Shown here in pieces: positions 51,752 through 60,333 of a DNA stretch of 64,000 nucleotides. Positions within the stretch are counted from its first letter, which is position 1. Every line of letters begins with the position of its first letter. The notes beneath the pieces are model-generated. The model was not told the DNA's origin and did no database searches. It saw only the letters and a program-made list of their open reading frames with translations. The DNA lies in the NCBI RefSeq assembly GCF_001618425.1, contig NZ_BDCU01000023.1, positions 160,124 to 224,123 on the forward strand, written 5' to 3'. This DNA comes from Nocardia fusca NBRC 14340 (GTDB lineage: Bacteria; Actinomycetota; Actinomycetes; Mycobacteriales; Mycobacteriaceae). A program made the position numbers and the translations under genes.

Positions 51752-53026
51752 ATGGCTACCCTGAAGCGTGTGAAGGCAGATACCGCGCTCCTGGTCCCGG
51801 TCGCCGCCGAACTGGACGACATCACCGCCGTCGGTCCGGAGGAGGATGCCGGGCCCGGCGGGCCGAGCCCGGCGGAGATCGAATCGATCTGGGACTCGGT
51901 ACAGGCGTGGTACCGGCTGGGCGCCACCCCGGCGATCCAGATCTGCCTGCGCCGCAACGGGCGGGTCGTCCTGAACCGGGCGATCGGCCACGGCTGGGGC
52001 AACGCGCCCGGCGACGGTCCGGATATCGAGCGCGTGCCGGTGACCACGGAATCGCCGTTCTGCGGCTTCTCCACCGCGAAAGGTGTTTCCGCCGCGGTGA
52101 TGTTCATGCTCATCGAGCAGGGCGCCTTCGCGTTCGACGATCCGGTCAGCGACTACATTCCCGAATTCGCCGCCAACGGCAAGGCCGCCATCACCATCGG
52201 GCACGTCCTCACCCATACCGCGGGCGTCCCGTTCGTGACCCGCCCCTACCGCGGGCACGAAATGGTTTTCGACGAGGAGCTGTGCCTGCGCGGCCTGGTC
52301 GATCTGAAGCCGAGTTACCCGGCCGGACGCTTCCGCGTGTACCACGCCCTGACCAGCGGGCTCATTCAGCGGCTGCTGGTGCAGCGGGCCACCGGTAAGC
52401 GGATCAAGGATCATCTCGCCGAACAGGTATTGGAACCACTGGGCTTCCGGTGGACGAATCTGGGTGTCGGGCCCGAGGACGTGGACGCGGTGGTGCCGAG
52501 CGTGAAAACCGGCCCCCCGCCCTCGAAGCTCGCGTCCTTCATCGCCGGGCGCGCGCTGGGCGGCGGGTTCGCCTCGGACGCGGTGAACCGGGAATCGAAT
52601 CGCTCCTTCCTCACCGCCGAACTGCCGTCGGGAAATCTGGTCACGACCGCCGCCGAACTGTCCAGGTTCTACGAGATCCTCGCGCGCGGCGGCGAACTCG
52701 ACGGCGTCCGGATCATGCGGGCCGAGACGGTGCGGGACGCGGTACGGCCCGCACCCCGGGTTCCCGGGGTGGCCGGGCGGGTGAGCCGGGCCGGTTACGA
52801 ACTGGGCGGGCACCGTTCGAAATTCGGGCACGATACGACCGCGCATTTCGGCCGCAGCGGGTTCACCACACAATACGGCTGGGCCGATCCGGCACGCGGG
52901 CTGAGTGGGGCGATCCTGACCAACGGCAAATCCTCGGTGGACGGCGAACGGCCCTGGCAGCTGGTGGCGCAGATCTCGGAAGCATTCCGGCCGCCGGCGC
53001 CCACGGAGCGGATCTTCGAACTCTGA
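51752..53026 (+). CDS. Serine beta-lactamase-fold hydrolase (class C/EstB-like)
   Basis: 424-residue esterase/beta-lactamase-like protein. Catalytic Ser107 and Lys110 are in FSTAKGVSAA; the second motif is YHALTSGL (tyrosine in the YxN position), and HFGRSGFTTQYGW near the C-terminus replaces KTG. No signal peptide, so probably cytosolic: an esterase or lactonase rather than a resistance enzyme. Start uncertain: ATG 51752 or GTG 51770, neither with a strong ribosome site; the frame upstream to 50369 is shadow. Confidence 0.85.
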   Translation: MATLKRVKADTALLVPVAAELDDITAVGPEEDAGPGGPSPAEIESIWDSVQAWYRLGATPAIQICLRRNGRVVLNRAIGHGWGNAPGDGPDIERVPVTTESPFCGFSTAKGVSAAVMFMLIEQGAFAFDDPVSDYIPEFAANGKAAITIGHVLTHTAGVPFVTRPYRGHEMVFDEELCLRGLVDLKPSYPAGRFRVYHALTSGLIQRLLVQRATGKRIKDHLAEQVLEPLGFRWTNLGVGPEDVDAVVPSVKTGPPPSKLASFIAGRALGGGFASDAVNRESNRSFLTAELPSGNLVTTAAELSRFYEILARGGELDGVRIMRAETVRDAVRPAPRVPGVAGRVSRAGYELGGHRSKFGHDTTAHFGRSGFTTQYGWADPARGLSGAILTNGKSSVDGERPWQLVAQISEAFRPPAPTERIFEL

Positions 53027-53047
53027 GACCGCGCCCGCCCGCCGCCG

Positions 53048-53614
53048 TCAGTGCACGAGGGTGGCGATATGGTGGCGTACCACGCGATCGGCCGTACCCT
53101 CGCCCGCGCCGTGCGGATAGGCGAGTTCGAAGGCCAGACCGCTGATCAGGGCGAGCAGCCGTTCCGTTTCCAGTTCGGCCTCGGCCACCCCGGCCCGGGT
53201 GAGCGCGGCGGTGACGATGGTGCGGGTGGAGGTGCCCATCCACTCGGTTTCGGCTTCCATCCCGTTCACCAGCCGGGCACTCGCGACGATCTCGGTGCGC
53301 AGCAGCAGGCGCCGCCGGTCGGTGGGGTCCAGCAGCAGCGCGCGGGTGACCGCCTCGAGGTAGGCCCGCCGGTCGGCCACCGAGTCGCTGCGCGGCTCGC
53401 TGCCGACCGCCGCGAGCCGGCGATCGCGATCGAGTTCGAGTTCCTTGGCGGCGGCCATCAGCAGGCCGTACTGGTCACCGTATTTCCGGCGGAGCGTTTT
53501 CCCGTCGAGGCCACAGTGGTCGGCCACCCGGCGCAGCGTGGTCTCGGTGATCCCGCGCGAGGTCACCAGGTCCAGCACGGCGTCGAACGCGGCGCTGTGC
53601 TCATCGGCCGTCAC
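53048..53614 (-). CDS. TetR-family transcriptional regulator
   Basis: 188 residues. The N-terminal helix-turn-helix (about 20-50, GITETTLRRVADHCGLDGKTLRRKYGDQYGLL) is TetR-type, and the C-terminal ligand-binding helices include WMGTSTRTIVTAALTRAGV. GTG 53614 follows AAGGAG. It lies 39 nt downstream of the SDR gene in the same direction, so it is likely in its operon and may bind the TTACT/AGTAA palindrome in the SDR promoter. Confidence 0.88.
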   Translation of the reverse strand: MTADEHSAAFDAVLDLVTSRGITETTLRRVADHCGLDGKTLRRKYGDQYGLLMAAAKELELDRDRRLAAVGSEPRSDSVADRRAYLEAVTRALLLDPTDRRRLLLRTEIVASARLVNGMEAETEWMGTSTRTIVTAALTRAGVAEAELETERLLALISGLAFELAYPHGAGEGTADRVVRHHIATLVH

Positions 53615-53653
53615 GATCGGCGCTCCTTTCCGCGCAGTACGGCGGGGCCGGAT

Positions 53654-54682
53654 TCACCAGTGCGTGCCCGGTACCCAGCGTGCCGCGCGCCGCAGCGCGG
53701 TCCCGGTGCCGCGTGCCACCCGTGCTCCGGCCCGGGGCAGTGGGGCGCGGCGCGGCCGTGACCGTGCTGCGGGACGCTCGCCGCCGATGCGGTGGACAAC
53801 GGGTGTCTCCGCTGCGGAGGTCTGCGTGTCGAGTGCGGTGGCCGGAGCGGATTCGGCTTGTTCGCCCCGGGCGGCGGGGGAGTCCGGGATCATCCGGTAG
53901 TAGCGGTGCAGGACGAAGTCACGCAGCCGCGGGGCGAACATCGCGCCGTACTCGCCGAGGGTGCCGATCGGCACGTCGATACGCCGAGGCCGCTGGGTGA
54001 GCGCGCGCACGATCGTCGCGGCCGCCCATTCCGGCGATTCGGCGCGGCCGCCCTGATTACCGGACGGGGCGATCATGGGGGTCCGCACCAAGGGTAGGTG
54101 GATGGTGGTGAAGGTGACCCCGTCGGCCATGGTTTCCACCGCCGCGACCTCGGTGAACTTGTCCAGCGCGGCCTTGCTCGCCAGATAGGCGGAGTACCGC
54201 GGGGTGGCCACCTGCACGCCCGCGCTGCTGATGTTGACGATATGGCCGAATTTGCGCTCGCGCATCTGCGGTAGCAGCGCCAGGGTGAGCCGCAGCGCGC
54301 CGAAGTAGTTGACCGCCATGGTGCGTTCGTAATCGTGCAACCGGTCGGTGGAGCGGTGGATGGCCCGGCGGATGGAACGACCGGCATTGTTCACCAACAT
54401 GTCCACCCGGCCGTGCTCGCCGAGCAACCGGTCCAGGGTGGCCTCCACCGAGGCCGGATCGGTGATATCGCAGGGGTAGCCGTAGGCCCGGCCACCGGCG
54501 GCCCGGATCTCCGCCACCACGGTGGCGAGTTCGTCTTCGCGGCGGGCGAGCAGGAACACCACGGCGCCCTTCTGCGCGACGGCCAGCGCCGCGGCCCGTC
54601 CGATGCCCGACGAGGCGCCGGTGATGAGGACATGCCGTCCGGCGAGTTCGTGTTCGGCCTGGTCGGTCCCGGAATCGCTCAT
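53654..54682 (-). CDS. Short-chain dehydrogenase/reductase
   Basis: Classical SDR of 342 residues: NAD(P)-binding TGASSGIGRA (21-30), NNAG (98-101), catalytic Ser (ISSAG, 152), Tyr166 and Lys170 (YLASK). The last about 80 residues are extra: Pro/Arg/Ala-rich, probably membrane- or surface-associating. The ARREDE after beta-2 suggests NADP preference. Ribosome site AAAGGGG. It is divergent from the SOS-controlled gene; their shared 135 bp hold a TetR-like operator and two LexA boxes. Confidence 0.92.
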   Translation of the reverse strand: MSDSGTDQAEHELAGRHVLITGASSGIGRAAALAVAQKGAVVFLLARREDELATVVAEIRAAGGRAYGYPCDITDPASVEATLDRLLGEHGRVDMLVNNAGRSIRRAIHRSTDRLHDYERTMAVNYFGALRLTLALLPQMRERKFGHIVNISSAGVQVATPRYSAYLASKAALDKFTEVAAVETMADGVTFTTIHLPLVRTPMIAPSGNQGGRAESPEWAAATIVRALTQRPRRIDVPIGTLGEYGAMFAPRLRDFVLHRYYRMIPDSPAARGEQAESAPATALDTQTSAAETPVVHRIGGERPAARSRPRRAPLPRAGARVARGTGTALRRAARWVPGTHW

Positions 54683-54717
54683 GAACAGCCCCTTTGCGCA
54701 GGTCTTTCCCGGCCGAA

Positions 54718-54733
54718 CTTACTCCAAAGTAAG
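54718..54733. promoter_or_regulatory. TetR-type operator in the SDR promoter
   Basis: CTTACTCCAAAGTAAG at 54718-54733 is a 6-4-6 perfect inverted repeat, 35 bp upstream of the SDR start. The TTACT/AGTAA architecture is common for TetR-family sites, and a TetR gene ends the same unit. Confidence 0.6.
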
Positions 54734-54759
54734 AAAGTGCGCCAGGGTCGGTTCGACAT

Positions 54760-54775
54760 TCGAAAACAGGTTCGA
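54760..54775. promoter_or_regulatory. LexA (SOS) box 1
   Basis: TCGAAAACAGGTTCGA matches the actinobacterial SOS consensus TCGAAC-N4-GTTCGA at 11 of 12 defined positions. It lies 42 bp upstream of the first gene of the dnaE2 unit. Confidence 0.85.
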
Positions 54776-54791
54776 TTTCGACTCTCGTGAT

Positions 54792-54807
54792 TCGAACATA
54801 TGTGCGA
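54792..54807. promoter_or_regulatory. LexA (SOS) box 2
   Basis: TCGAACATATGTGCGA matches the SOS consensus at 11 of 12 positions and lies exactly 32 bp (three helical turns) downstream of box 1. It abuts a GATACT -10-like hexamer (54806-54811) just upstream of ATG 54818. Confidence 0.8.
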
Positions 54808-54817
54808 TACTCAACGC

Positions 54818-55270
54818 ATGACGGACGATCGGATGGCGGATATCTATGCCGCGGTGCGGCTCGGCGGTGCGGATCGGGAGGCGGCGCGCCAGGCGCTGCA
54901 ACAGCTGTGGGATCAGCTCGGGCCGGCCGGGGAGCCGCTGTACCGGAGCGTGGTGGCCCACCATTTGGCGGATGTCCAGGACACTGCGGAGGGCGCGTTG
55001 TTCTGGGACACCCGGGCGCTCGACTCGGCCTTCGTGCCCGGCGTCCCGCTGGGCGAAGGGCTCCTGGGATTTCTCCCGTCCCTGTATCTGAGCCTGGCCG
55101 ACAGCCACCGGCTGGTCGGCGATTTCGATGCGGCGCGAATGCAGCTGGCGCTGGCGCGCGGGCATGCGAACGTGCTCGCCGACGATGCCTACGGCCGGGT
55201 GATCCGGGCCGGGGTGGACCATGTGGCGACACTGCTGGAGGCGCAGTCCACCGAACGGGTGGCCTGCTGA
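54818..55270 (+). CDS. Small helical (TPR-like) protein upstream of dnaE2
   Basis: 150 residues, function unknown; helix-rich with TPR-like spacing (AARQALQQLWDQLG; SLYLSLADSHRLVGDFDAARMQLALARGHAN). ATG 54818 is chosen because ATG 54800 lies inside LexA box 2; a -10-like GATACT seven bases upstream of 54818 suggests a leaderless or near-leaderless transcript. It is 6 nt upstream of dnaE2, so part of the SOS operon. It might assist the error-prone polymerase or the damage response, but this is only inferred from the linkage. Confidence 0.75.
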   Translation: MTDDRMADIYAAVRLGGADREAARQALQQLWDQLGPAGEPLYRSVVAHHLADVQDTAEGALFWDTRALDSAFVPGVPLGEGLLGFLPSLYLSLADSHRLVGDFDAARMQLALARGHANVLADDAYGRVIRAGVDHVATLLEAQSTERVAC

Positions 55271-55276
55271 CGCGGT

Positions 55277-58200
55277 ATGGGATGGAGTAACGGCCCGCCG
55301 AGCTGGGCCGAGATGGAGCGGGTACTGTCCGGCCGGCCTAAGCCCGAACAGTTTCCCGGAGATGCGATACCTCCGCCTTCGCTGCGGCCTCCGCGGACCG
55401 CATGTACTTCCTTCGAAGGAGGCTCGATCACCCCGCCGCCCGGTCCGGTCGTGCCGTACGCGGAACTGCACGCGCATTCGGCGTTCAGTTTCCTGGACGG
55501 GGCCTCACAACCGGAGGAGATGGTCGCCGAAGCCGCGCGGCTGGGGCTCTCGGCGATCGCGCTCACCGACCACAACGGCTATTACGGGGTGGTCCGGTTC
55601 GCCGAAGCCGCCGCCGAGCACGGGATCGCCGCGGTGTACGGGGCCGAGCTCACCCTCGTGGAATCCGGTGCCCGGCAGACCGATTCGGCGCCCCGTACCG
55701 GCGAACCCGATCCGGACGGCGAACATCTGCTGGTCCTGGCCCGCGGGCAGGAGGGCTATCGCCGGCTGTCCCGGCAGCTCGCGGCCGCGCATATGGCGGC
55801 CGGGGAGAAAGGGATCCTGCGCTACGACCTCGATACCCTCACCGAGGCGGCCGGCGGTCACTGGCAGATCCTCACCGGCTGCCGAAAAGGCAAGGTGCGG
55901 CGGGCGCTGGCACAGGATCTGCACGCGGGTGGCCGGCCGCTGCGCGCCGAGGCGGCGCTACGGGAACTGTGCGAACGGTTCGGCCCCGACCGGGTGACCG
56001 TGGAACTCACCCGGCACGGTATGCCCGTGGACGACGAAGGCAATACCGTGCTGGCCGCGCTCGCCGAACGGGTCGGTGTGCCGGTGATCGCCACCACCGC
56101 CGCGCATTTCGCGACCCCGGACCGCAGCCGCCGCGCCGCGGCCCTGGCCGCCATCCGGGCCCGGCGCAGCCTCGACGATCTCGCCGGCTGGCTCGCCCCC
56201 ACCGGGGGTGGATATCTGCGGTCGGGGGCGGAGATGGCCCGGTTGTTCGCCGAATTCCCCTCGGCCGTGCCGAACTCGGTGGAACTGGCCCGCGAATGTG
56301 CGTTCGATCTACGGCTGATCGCGCCCCGGCTGCCGCCCTTCGATGTGCCCGCCGGCCACGACGAGAACTCCTGGCTGCGCGAACTCACCCGGCGCGGCGC
56401 CGCCGCCCGCTACGGCCCGCCCGCCGCGAACCCGGCCGCCTACCGGCAGCTCGAACACGAACTCGCGGTCGTCGCCCGGCTCGGTTTCCCGGGATACTTC
56501 CTGGTGGTGCACGATATCGTGCGTTTCTGCCATGAGCACGACATCCTGTGCCAGGGCCGGGGCTCGGCCGCCAATTCCGCGGTCTGCTACGCCATCGGGA
56601 TCACCAATGTCGACCCCGTCGCGAACAAATTGCTGTTCGAACGGTTCCTCTCCCCGGAACGCGACGGACCCCCCGATATCGATGTCGATATCGAATCCGA
56701 CCGCCGCGAGGAAGCGATCCAATACGTCTATCGCCGGTATGGCCGGGAGAACGCGGCACAGGTGGCGAATGTGATCACCTACCGCGGGAAGTCCGCGGTC
56801 CGCGACGCGGCCCGCGCACTCGGCTTCGCCCCCGGCCAGCAGGACGCCTGGAGTAAACAGGTGAGCCGGTGGACGGGGGTCGGGGCGGAAACCGGGACCG
56901 ATATCCCCGCACCGGTACTGGCCCTGGCCGCCGATATCGAAGGACTACCGCGGCATCTGGGAATCCACTCCGGCGGCATGGTGATCTGCGACCGGCCCAT
57001 CGCCGATGTATGCCCGGTGGAATGGGCGCGGATGGCCGACCGCAGCGTGCTGCAGTGGGACAAGGACGATTGCGCCGCGGCGGGTCTGGTGAAATTCGAT
57101 CTGCTGGGCCTGGGCATGCTCTCCGCCCTGCACTACATGATCGACCTGGTGCGCGAGCACCTCGGCGTCACGGTCGAACTGCACACCCTGGACCTCGCCG
57201 AACCCGGGGTGTACGAAATGCTGTCCCGAGCCGATTCGGTGGGTGTGTTCCAGGTGGAATCCCGGGCCCAGATGGCCACCCTGCCGCGATTGAAACCGCG
57301 GAAGTTCTTCGACCTGGTGGTCGAGGTGGCGCTGATCCGGCCCGGTCCGATCCAGGGCGGTTCGGTTCATCCGTACATCCGCCGGAGGAACGGACTGGAA
57401 AAGGTCACCTTCGACCACGAAGCCCTGCGTAATTCGCTCGAGCGCACCCTCGGGGTGCCGCTGTTCCAGGAACAACTCATGCAGATGGCCGTGGACGTCG
57501 CGGGATTCACCGCCGCCGAAGCCGATCAACTGCGGCGGGCCATGGGATCGAAACGGTCCCCGGAGAAAATGGAACGGCTACGGGGGCGGTTGTACCAGGG
57601 CATGCGGGATCTGCACGGCATCACCGGCGAACTCGCCGACCGTATCTACGAGAAACTCCGTGCTTTCGCGAATTTCGGTTTCCCGGAGAGCCATTCGCAG
57701 AGTTTCGCCGCGCTGGTGTTCTATTCCGCCTGGTTCAAACTGCACTATCCGGCGGCGTTCTGCGCCGGATTGCTGCGCGCCCAGCCGATGGGTTTCTATT
57801 CGCCGCAATCACTGGTCGCCGACGCCCGCCGGCACGGGGTCGTCGTGCACGGTCCGGATATCAATGCCAGCGAGGCCGAGGCCACCCTGGAACGGCGCGG
57901 GACCGAGGTGCGGCTGGGCCTGGCGGCCGTGCGCTCCATCGGCTCGGACCTCGCGGAAGAGATCGTGGCCGCTCGGGCCGAAGGCGGACCCTACATATCG
58001 TTCCTCGATCTCACCGGGCGTGTGGAGATGACCGTCCCGCAGGCGGAATCCCTGGCCACCGCCGGTGCGCTCGGCAGTCTGGGTTACTCCCGCCGCGAGG
58101 CATTATGGGCGGCCGGCGCGGCGGCCGGAGAAAGGTCCGACCGCCTGCCCGGGACCGGCGCCTCCACCACCACACCCACCCTGCCCGGGATGAGCGACCT

Positions 58201-58603
58201 CGAACACGCCGCCGCCGACGTCTGGGCGACCGGAGTCTCACCCGGCAGCTACCCCACCCAGTTCCTGCGCCCCCGCCTCGACGCGCTCGGGGTGATCCCG
58301 GCCGCCGACCTGCTCTCGGTCCCCGACGGCACCCGGGTACTGGTCGGCGGCGCGGTGACCCACCGGCAGCGTCCCGCCACCGCCGGCGGGGTCACCTTCC
58401 TGAACCTGGAAGACGAAACCGGCATGGTGAACGTGGTGTGCTCGGCCGGGCTGTGGGCCCGGTACCGGCGCACCGCGCAGAGCGCCCCGGCACTGCTGAT
58501 CCGCGGCCGGATACAGAACGCGGAAGGCGCGGTGAGCATCTACGCCGAACATCTGAGCCGCCTGGACATGCGCATAACCTCCCGCTCCCGGGACTTCAGG
58601 TAA
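55277..58603 (+). CDS. dnaE2: Error-prone DNA polymerase III alpha DnaE2
   Basis: SOS mutagenesis polymerase of 1108 residues. Order: short N-terminal extension, PHP domain (YAELHAHSAFSFLDGAS, about 62-78; LTDHNGYYG), palm with catalytic aspartates in PPDIDVDIESDRREE (about 465-480), GRGSAANSAVCYAIG, fingers (RPGPIQGGSVHPYIRRR; EQLMQMAVDVAGFT), helix-hairpin-helix and an OB fold (about 1010-1080). It lacks the C-terminal tau-binding extension of DnaE1, as DnaE2 does. imuA' and imuB are not adjacent. Rare TTA codon at 58103-58105. Control by LexA is supported by two boxes upstream. Confidence 0.96.
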   Translation: MGWSNGPPSWAEMERVLSGRPKPEQFPGDAIPPPSLRPPRTACTSFEGGSITPPPGPVVPYAELHAHSAFSFLDGASQPEEMVAEAARLGLSAIALTDHNGYYGVVRFAEAAAEHGIAAVYGAELTLVESGARQTDSAPRTGEPDPDGEHLLVLARGQEGYRRLSRQLAAAHMAAGEKGILRYDLDTLTEAAGGHWQILTGCRKGKVRRALAQDLHAGGRPLRAEAALRELCERFGPDRVTVELTRHGMPVDDEGNTVLAALAERVGVPVIATTAAHFATPDRSRRAAALAAIRARRSLDDLAGWLAPTGGGYLRSGAEMARLFAEFPSAVPNSVELARECAFDLRLIAPRLPPFDVPAGHDENSWLRELTRRGAAARYGPPAANPAAYRQLEHELAVVARLGFPGYFLVVHDIVRFCHEHDILCQGRGSAANSAVCYAIGITNVDPVANKLLFERFLSPERDGPPDIDVDIESDRREEAIQYVYRRYGRENAAQVANVITYRGKSAVRDAARALGFAPGQQDAWSKQVSRWTGVGAETGTDIPAPVLALAADIEGLPRHLGIHSGGMVICDRPIADVCPVEWARMADRSVLQWDKDDCAAAGLVKFDLLGLGMLSALHYMIDLVREHLGVTVELHTLDLAEPGVYEMLSRADSVGVFQVESRAQMATLPRLKPRKFFDLVVEVALIRPGPIQGGSVHPYIRRRNGLEKVTFDHEALRNSLERTLGVPLFQEQLMQMAVDVAGFTAAEADQLRRAMGSKRSPEKMERLRGRLYQGMRDLHGITGELADRIYEKLRAFANFGFPESHSQSFAALVFYSAWFKLHYPAAFCAGLLRAQPMGFYSPQSLVADARRHGVVVHGPDINASEAEATLERRGTEVRLGLAAVRSIGSDLAEEIVAARAEGGPYISFLDLTGRVEMTVPQAESLATAGALGSLGYSRREALWAAGAAAGERSDRLPGTGASTTTPTLPGMSDLEHAAADVWATGVSPGSYPTQFLRPRLDALGVIPAADLLSVPDGTRVLVGGAVTHRQRPATAGGVTFLNLEDETGMVNVVCSAGLWARYRRTAQSAPALLIRGRIQNAEGAVSIYAEHLSRLDMRITSRSRDFR

Positions 58604-58961
58604 TTCGCCGGCGTCTGCGGCAGCGGCGGAGCCGGGTCTTCGTGACACTGCCGTCGCCCATAATCGGGAGGCCAGGGGACTTTCGCGACCATCGGCTGCG
58701 GGTATCGTTTGCGAGAATTGCGGGTGGACCCGGAAGAACCGTGCCGGCCGGGCCCACCCGTCGCTGGATGGAATTGGAGAGTCGATGACCAGGGCTGCGG
58801 CCGGGGGCGAGAACGGTCGGCCTGCGGTGCCACGTCCGGTGGCTGTGCACGCGGCCCGCTGCGCGCGGAGCCGTCGCTGTGCTCAGTGCAGGCCTACGGG
58901 TTCGGCGCGCTCTGCCGCCCGGCGCAAACCCTGTGCTGGATGTGTAGGAACGGGCATCACC
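58604..58961. other. Intergenic region without a supported gene
   Basis: Between dnaE2 and the convergent Hsp20 operon. A 62-codon plus-strand ORF (58785-58973) has a weak GGAG site but an arginine- and cysteine-rich product typical of spurious high-GC frames, and it overlaps the next gene. Nothing else recognisable. Confidence 0.5.
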
Positions 58962-59258
58962 TCACTTCCGTGACCGGTCGGGTGCCGGGGCATATCGGCT
59001 GTATCCGGGCGGGCCGCGCTGGCAGGCCCGACCCGGAACCGGCCGACGCCCGCGGTGCCGGGGAGCGGATCGTCGAGCGGCCGGGTTCCGCGGCCGGGGG
59101 CCGCGGACTGTGCGCAGCCGCGGCGCCCATCGAGCCCGGGCCACCCGCAGTGCCTCGTCGACCTCGGCGAACAGCTCCTCGAGATCAGGATCCAGTTCGA
59201 GTAGCCGGTCCTCCACCTCCGACCGCCTGTTTTCGCTGATACCGGTCGGTGTATGCAT
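58962..59258 (-). CDS. Hypothetical 98-residue protein in the Hsp20 operon
   Basis: Not recognised. The N-terminal half is acidic and helical (SEVEDRLLELDPDLEELFAEVDEALRVARA, suggesting a coiled coil), and the C-terminal half is Arg/Pro-rich and basic. ATG 59258 has a strong CCAGGAGG site at 6-nt spacing, which, together with the 35-nt gap to the Hsp20 stop, supports translation as the second gene of the operon. Possibly a cochaperone or stress protein; no motif confirms this. Confidence 0.55.
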   Translation of the reverse strand: MHTPTGISENRRSEVEDRLLELDPDLEELFAEVDEALRVARARWAPRLRTVRGPRPRNPAARRSAPRHRGRRPVPGRACQRGPPGYSRYAPAPDRSRK

Positions 59259-59293
59259 GGTCGGCCTCCTGGTCTCGGCGCCGACCCGGACGG

Positions 59294-59716
59294 TCAGGCG
59301 TTGATGGCCTGCCGCTCGGGATCGTGGCGCGCGATCTCGATCTTGCGGGGCTTGGCCCGCTCCGAAACCGGGATCACCAACCGCAGCACACCGTCGCGGT
59401 AGTCGGCGCGGATCGCGTCGGTATCGAGGTTCTCGCCCAGGAACAGCTGACGGCTGAACACGCCGCGGGTGCGCTCGGCGGCCAGCATCGAACGGCCCGA
59501 ATCCAGCTCCGGCCGCGATGCCCGCACGGTCACCACATTGCGTTCCACATCCAGATTCAGTGAGTCCGGGTCGATTCCGGGCAGGTCGAGTTCGACCAGG
59601 AAGTCGTCGCCCTCGCGCCAGGCGTCCATCGGCATCGCCGCCGGGCGAGCAGGCGTACCGAACACCTGCTGGGTCAGACGGTCCAGATCGCGGAAGGGAT
59701 CGGTGCGCATCAACAT
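59294..59716 (-). CDS. Hsp20/alpha-crystallin small heat-shock protein
   Basis: ATP-independent holdase of 140 residues. The alpha-crystallin domain spans about 38-130 with the LDLPGIDPDSLNLDVERNVVTV strand set and the family signature DGVLRLVIPVSERAKPRKIEI. ATG 59716 is preferred (TGGAGGTG 6 nt upstream) over GTG 59725, which sits on the ribosome site. Divergent from the MerR/HspR-like regulator across 144 bp of AT-rich DNA. Confidence 0.93.
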   Translation of the reverse strand: MLMRTDPFRDLDRLTQQVFGTPARPAAMPMDAWREGDDFLVELDLPGIDPDSLNLDVERNVVTVRASRPELDSGRSMLAAERTRGVFSRQLFLGENLDTDAIRADYRDGVLRLVIPVSERAKPRKIEIARHDPERQAINA

Positions 59717-59788
59717 GGTCGCCACCTCCAGTTCACTCCTTCACTCTCGAAGAGAAACCAGATAATCTATGTCAACCGACACAAGTTA

Positions 59789-59817
59789 TATGTAGCACTA
59801 GTGCCATAAGGATGCAA
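59789..59817 (-). promoter_or_regulatory. Predicted promoter of the Hsp20 operon with a palindromic spacer
   Basis: On the minus strand, TTGCAT (59817-59812) and TACATA (59794-59789) are separated by 17 bp. The spacer holds the perfect 10-bp palindrome GCACTAGTGC (59795-59804), where a MerR-type regulator would bind. No canonical HspR box (CTTGAGT-N7-ACTCAAG) was found. Confidence 0.5.
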
Positions 59818-59860
59818 GTGTCTTGCGAAGAAAATATGACCGAGGGGATGGTGAAGAAAG

Positions 59861-60202
59861 GTGACGGGTGCCGACCGCCACATCCGGTACCTGCCCGGAT
59901 CGGGGCAGGGTGTGTACGCGATATCGGTGGCTGCGGAACTGGCCGGTGTCGGCGTGCAGACACTGCGGCTCTACGAGCAGTACGGGCTGATCACTCCGGT
60001 GCGCAGCCCCGGCGGCACCCGCCGCTACAGCCGCGACGATCTGCAACGGCTACAGCGCATCACCGAATTGGCCGGGCAGGGCATACAACTCACCGCGATC
60101 GGACGCATCCTCGAACTCGAAGACGCCAACACCACCCTTCGCGAAACCAACGCCGCTCTCGCCGCCGAACGCGATCGGCTTCGCGACCGCCAATCCTCAT
60201 AA
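59861..60202 (+). CDS. MerR-family regulator, HspR-like
   Basis: 113 residues with an N-terminal MerR helix-turn-helix (VYAISVAAELAGVGVQTLRLYEQYGLITPVRS, about 18-50), the RRYSRDDLQRLQRITEL wing, GIQLTAIGRILELE and a C-terminal coiled coil. It closely follows heat-shock repressor HspR, which controls hsp genes with DnaK as corepressor. GTG 59861 is the first start after an in-frame stop; its ribosome site is weak. Divergent from hsp20, its likely target. Cysteine sensors are absent, so metal or redox sensing is unlikely. Confidence 0.85.
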   Translation: MTGADRHIRYLPGSGQGVYAISVAAELAGVGVQTLRLYEQYGLITPVRSPGGTRRYSRDDLQRLQRITELAGQGIQLTAIGRILELEDANTTLRETNAALAAERDRLRDRQSS

Positions 60203-60333
60203 CGGAAGTCGCCCAGGTCGTCCGGGCAGATCCGGCGGGCAGCAGGGGCCGGTCCGCCGACCCGCAGACACCGCCGATACGCAGCCTTCCTATTCGGGTA
60301 TCCGATTGCGGAACCGCCCATTACGCTGCCAGC

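Noticed and set aside
58785..58973. 62-codon Arg/Cys-rich ORF downstream of dnaE2
   Set aside because: Composition typical of random GC-rich DNA, only a weak ribosome site, and overlap with the better-supported minus-strand gene.
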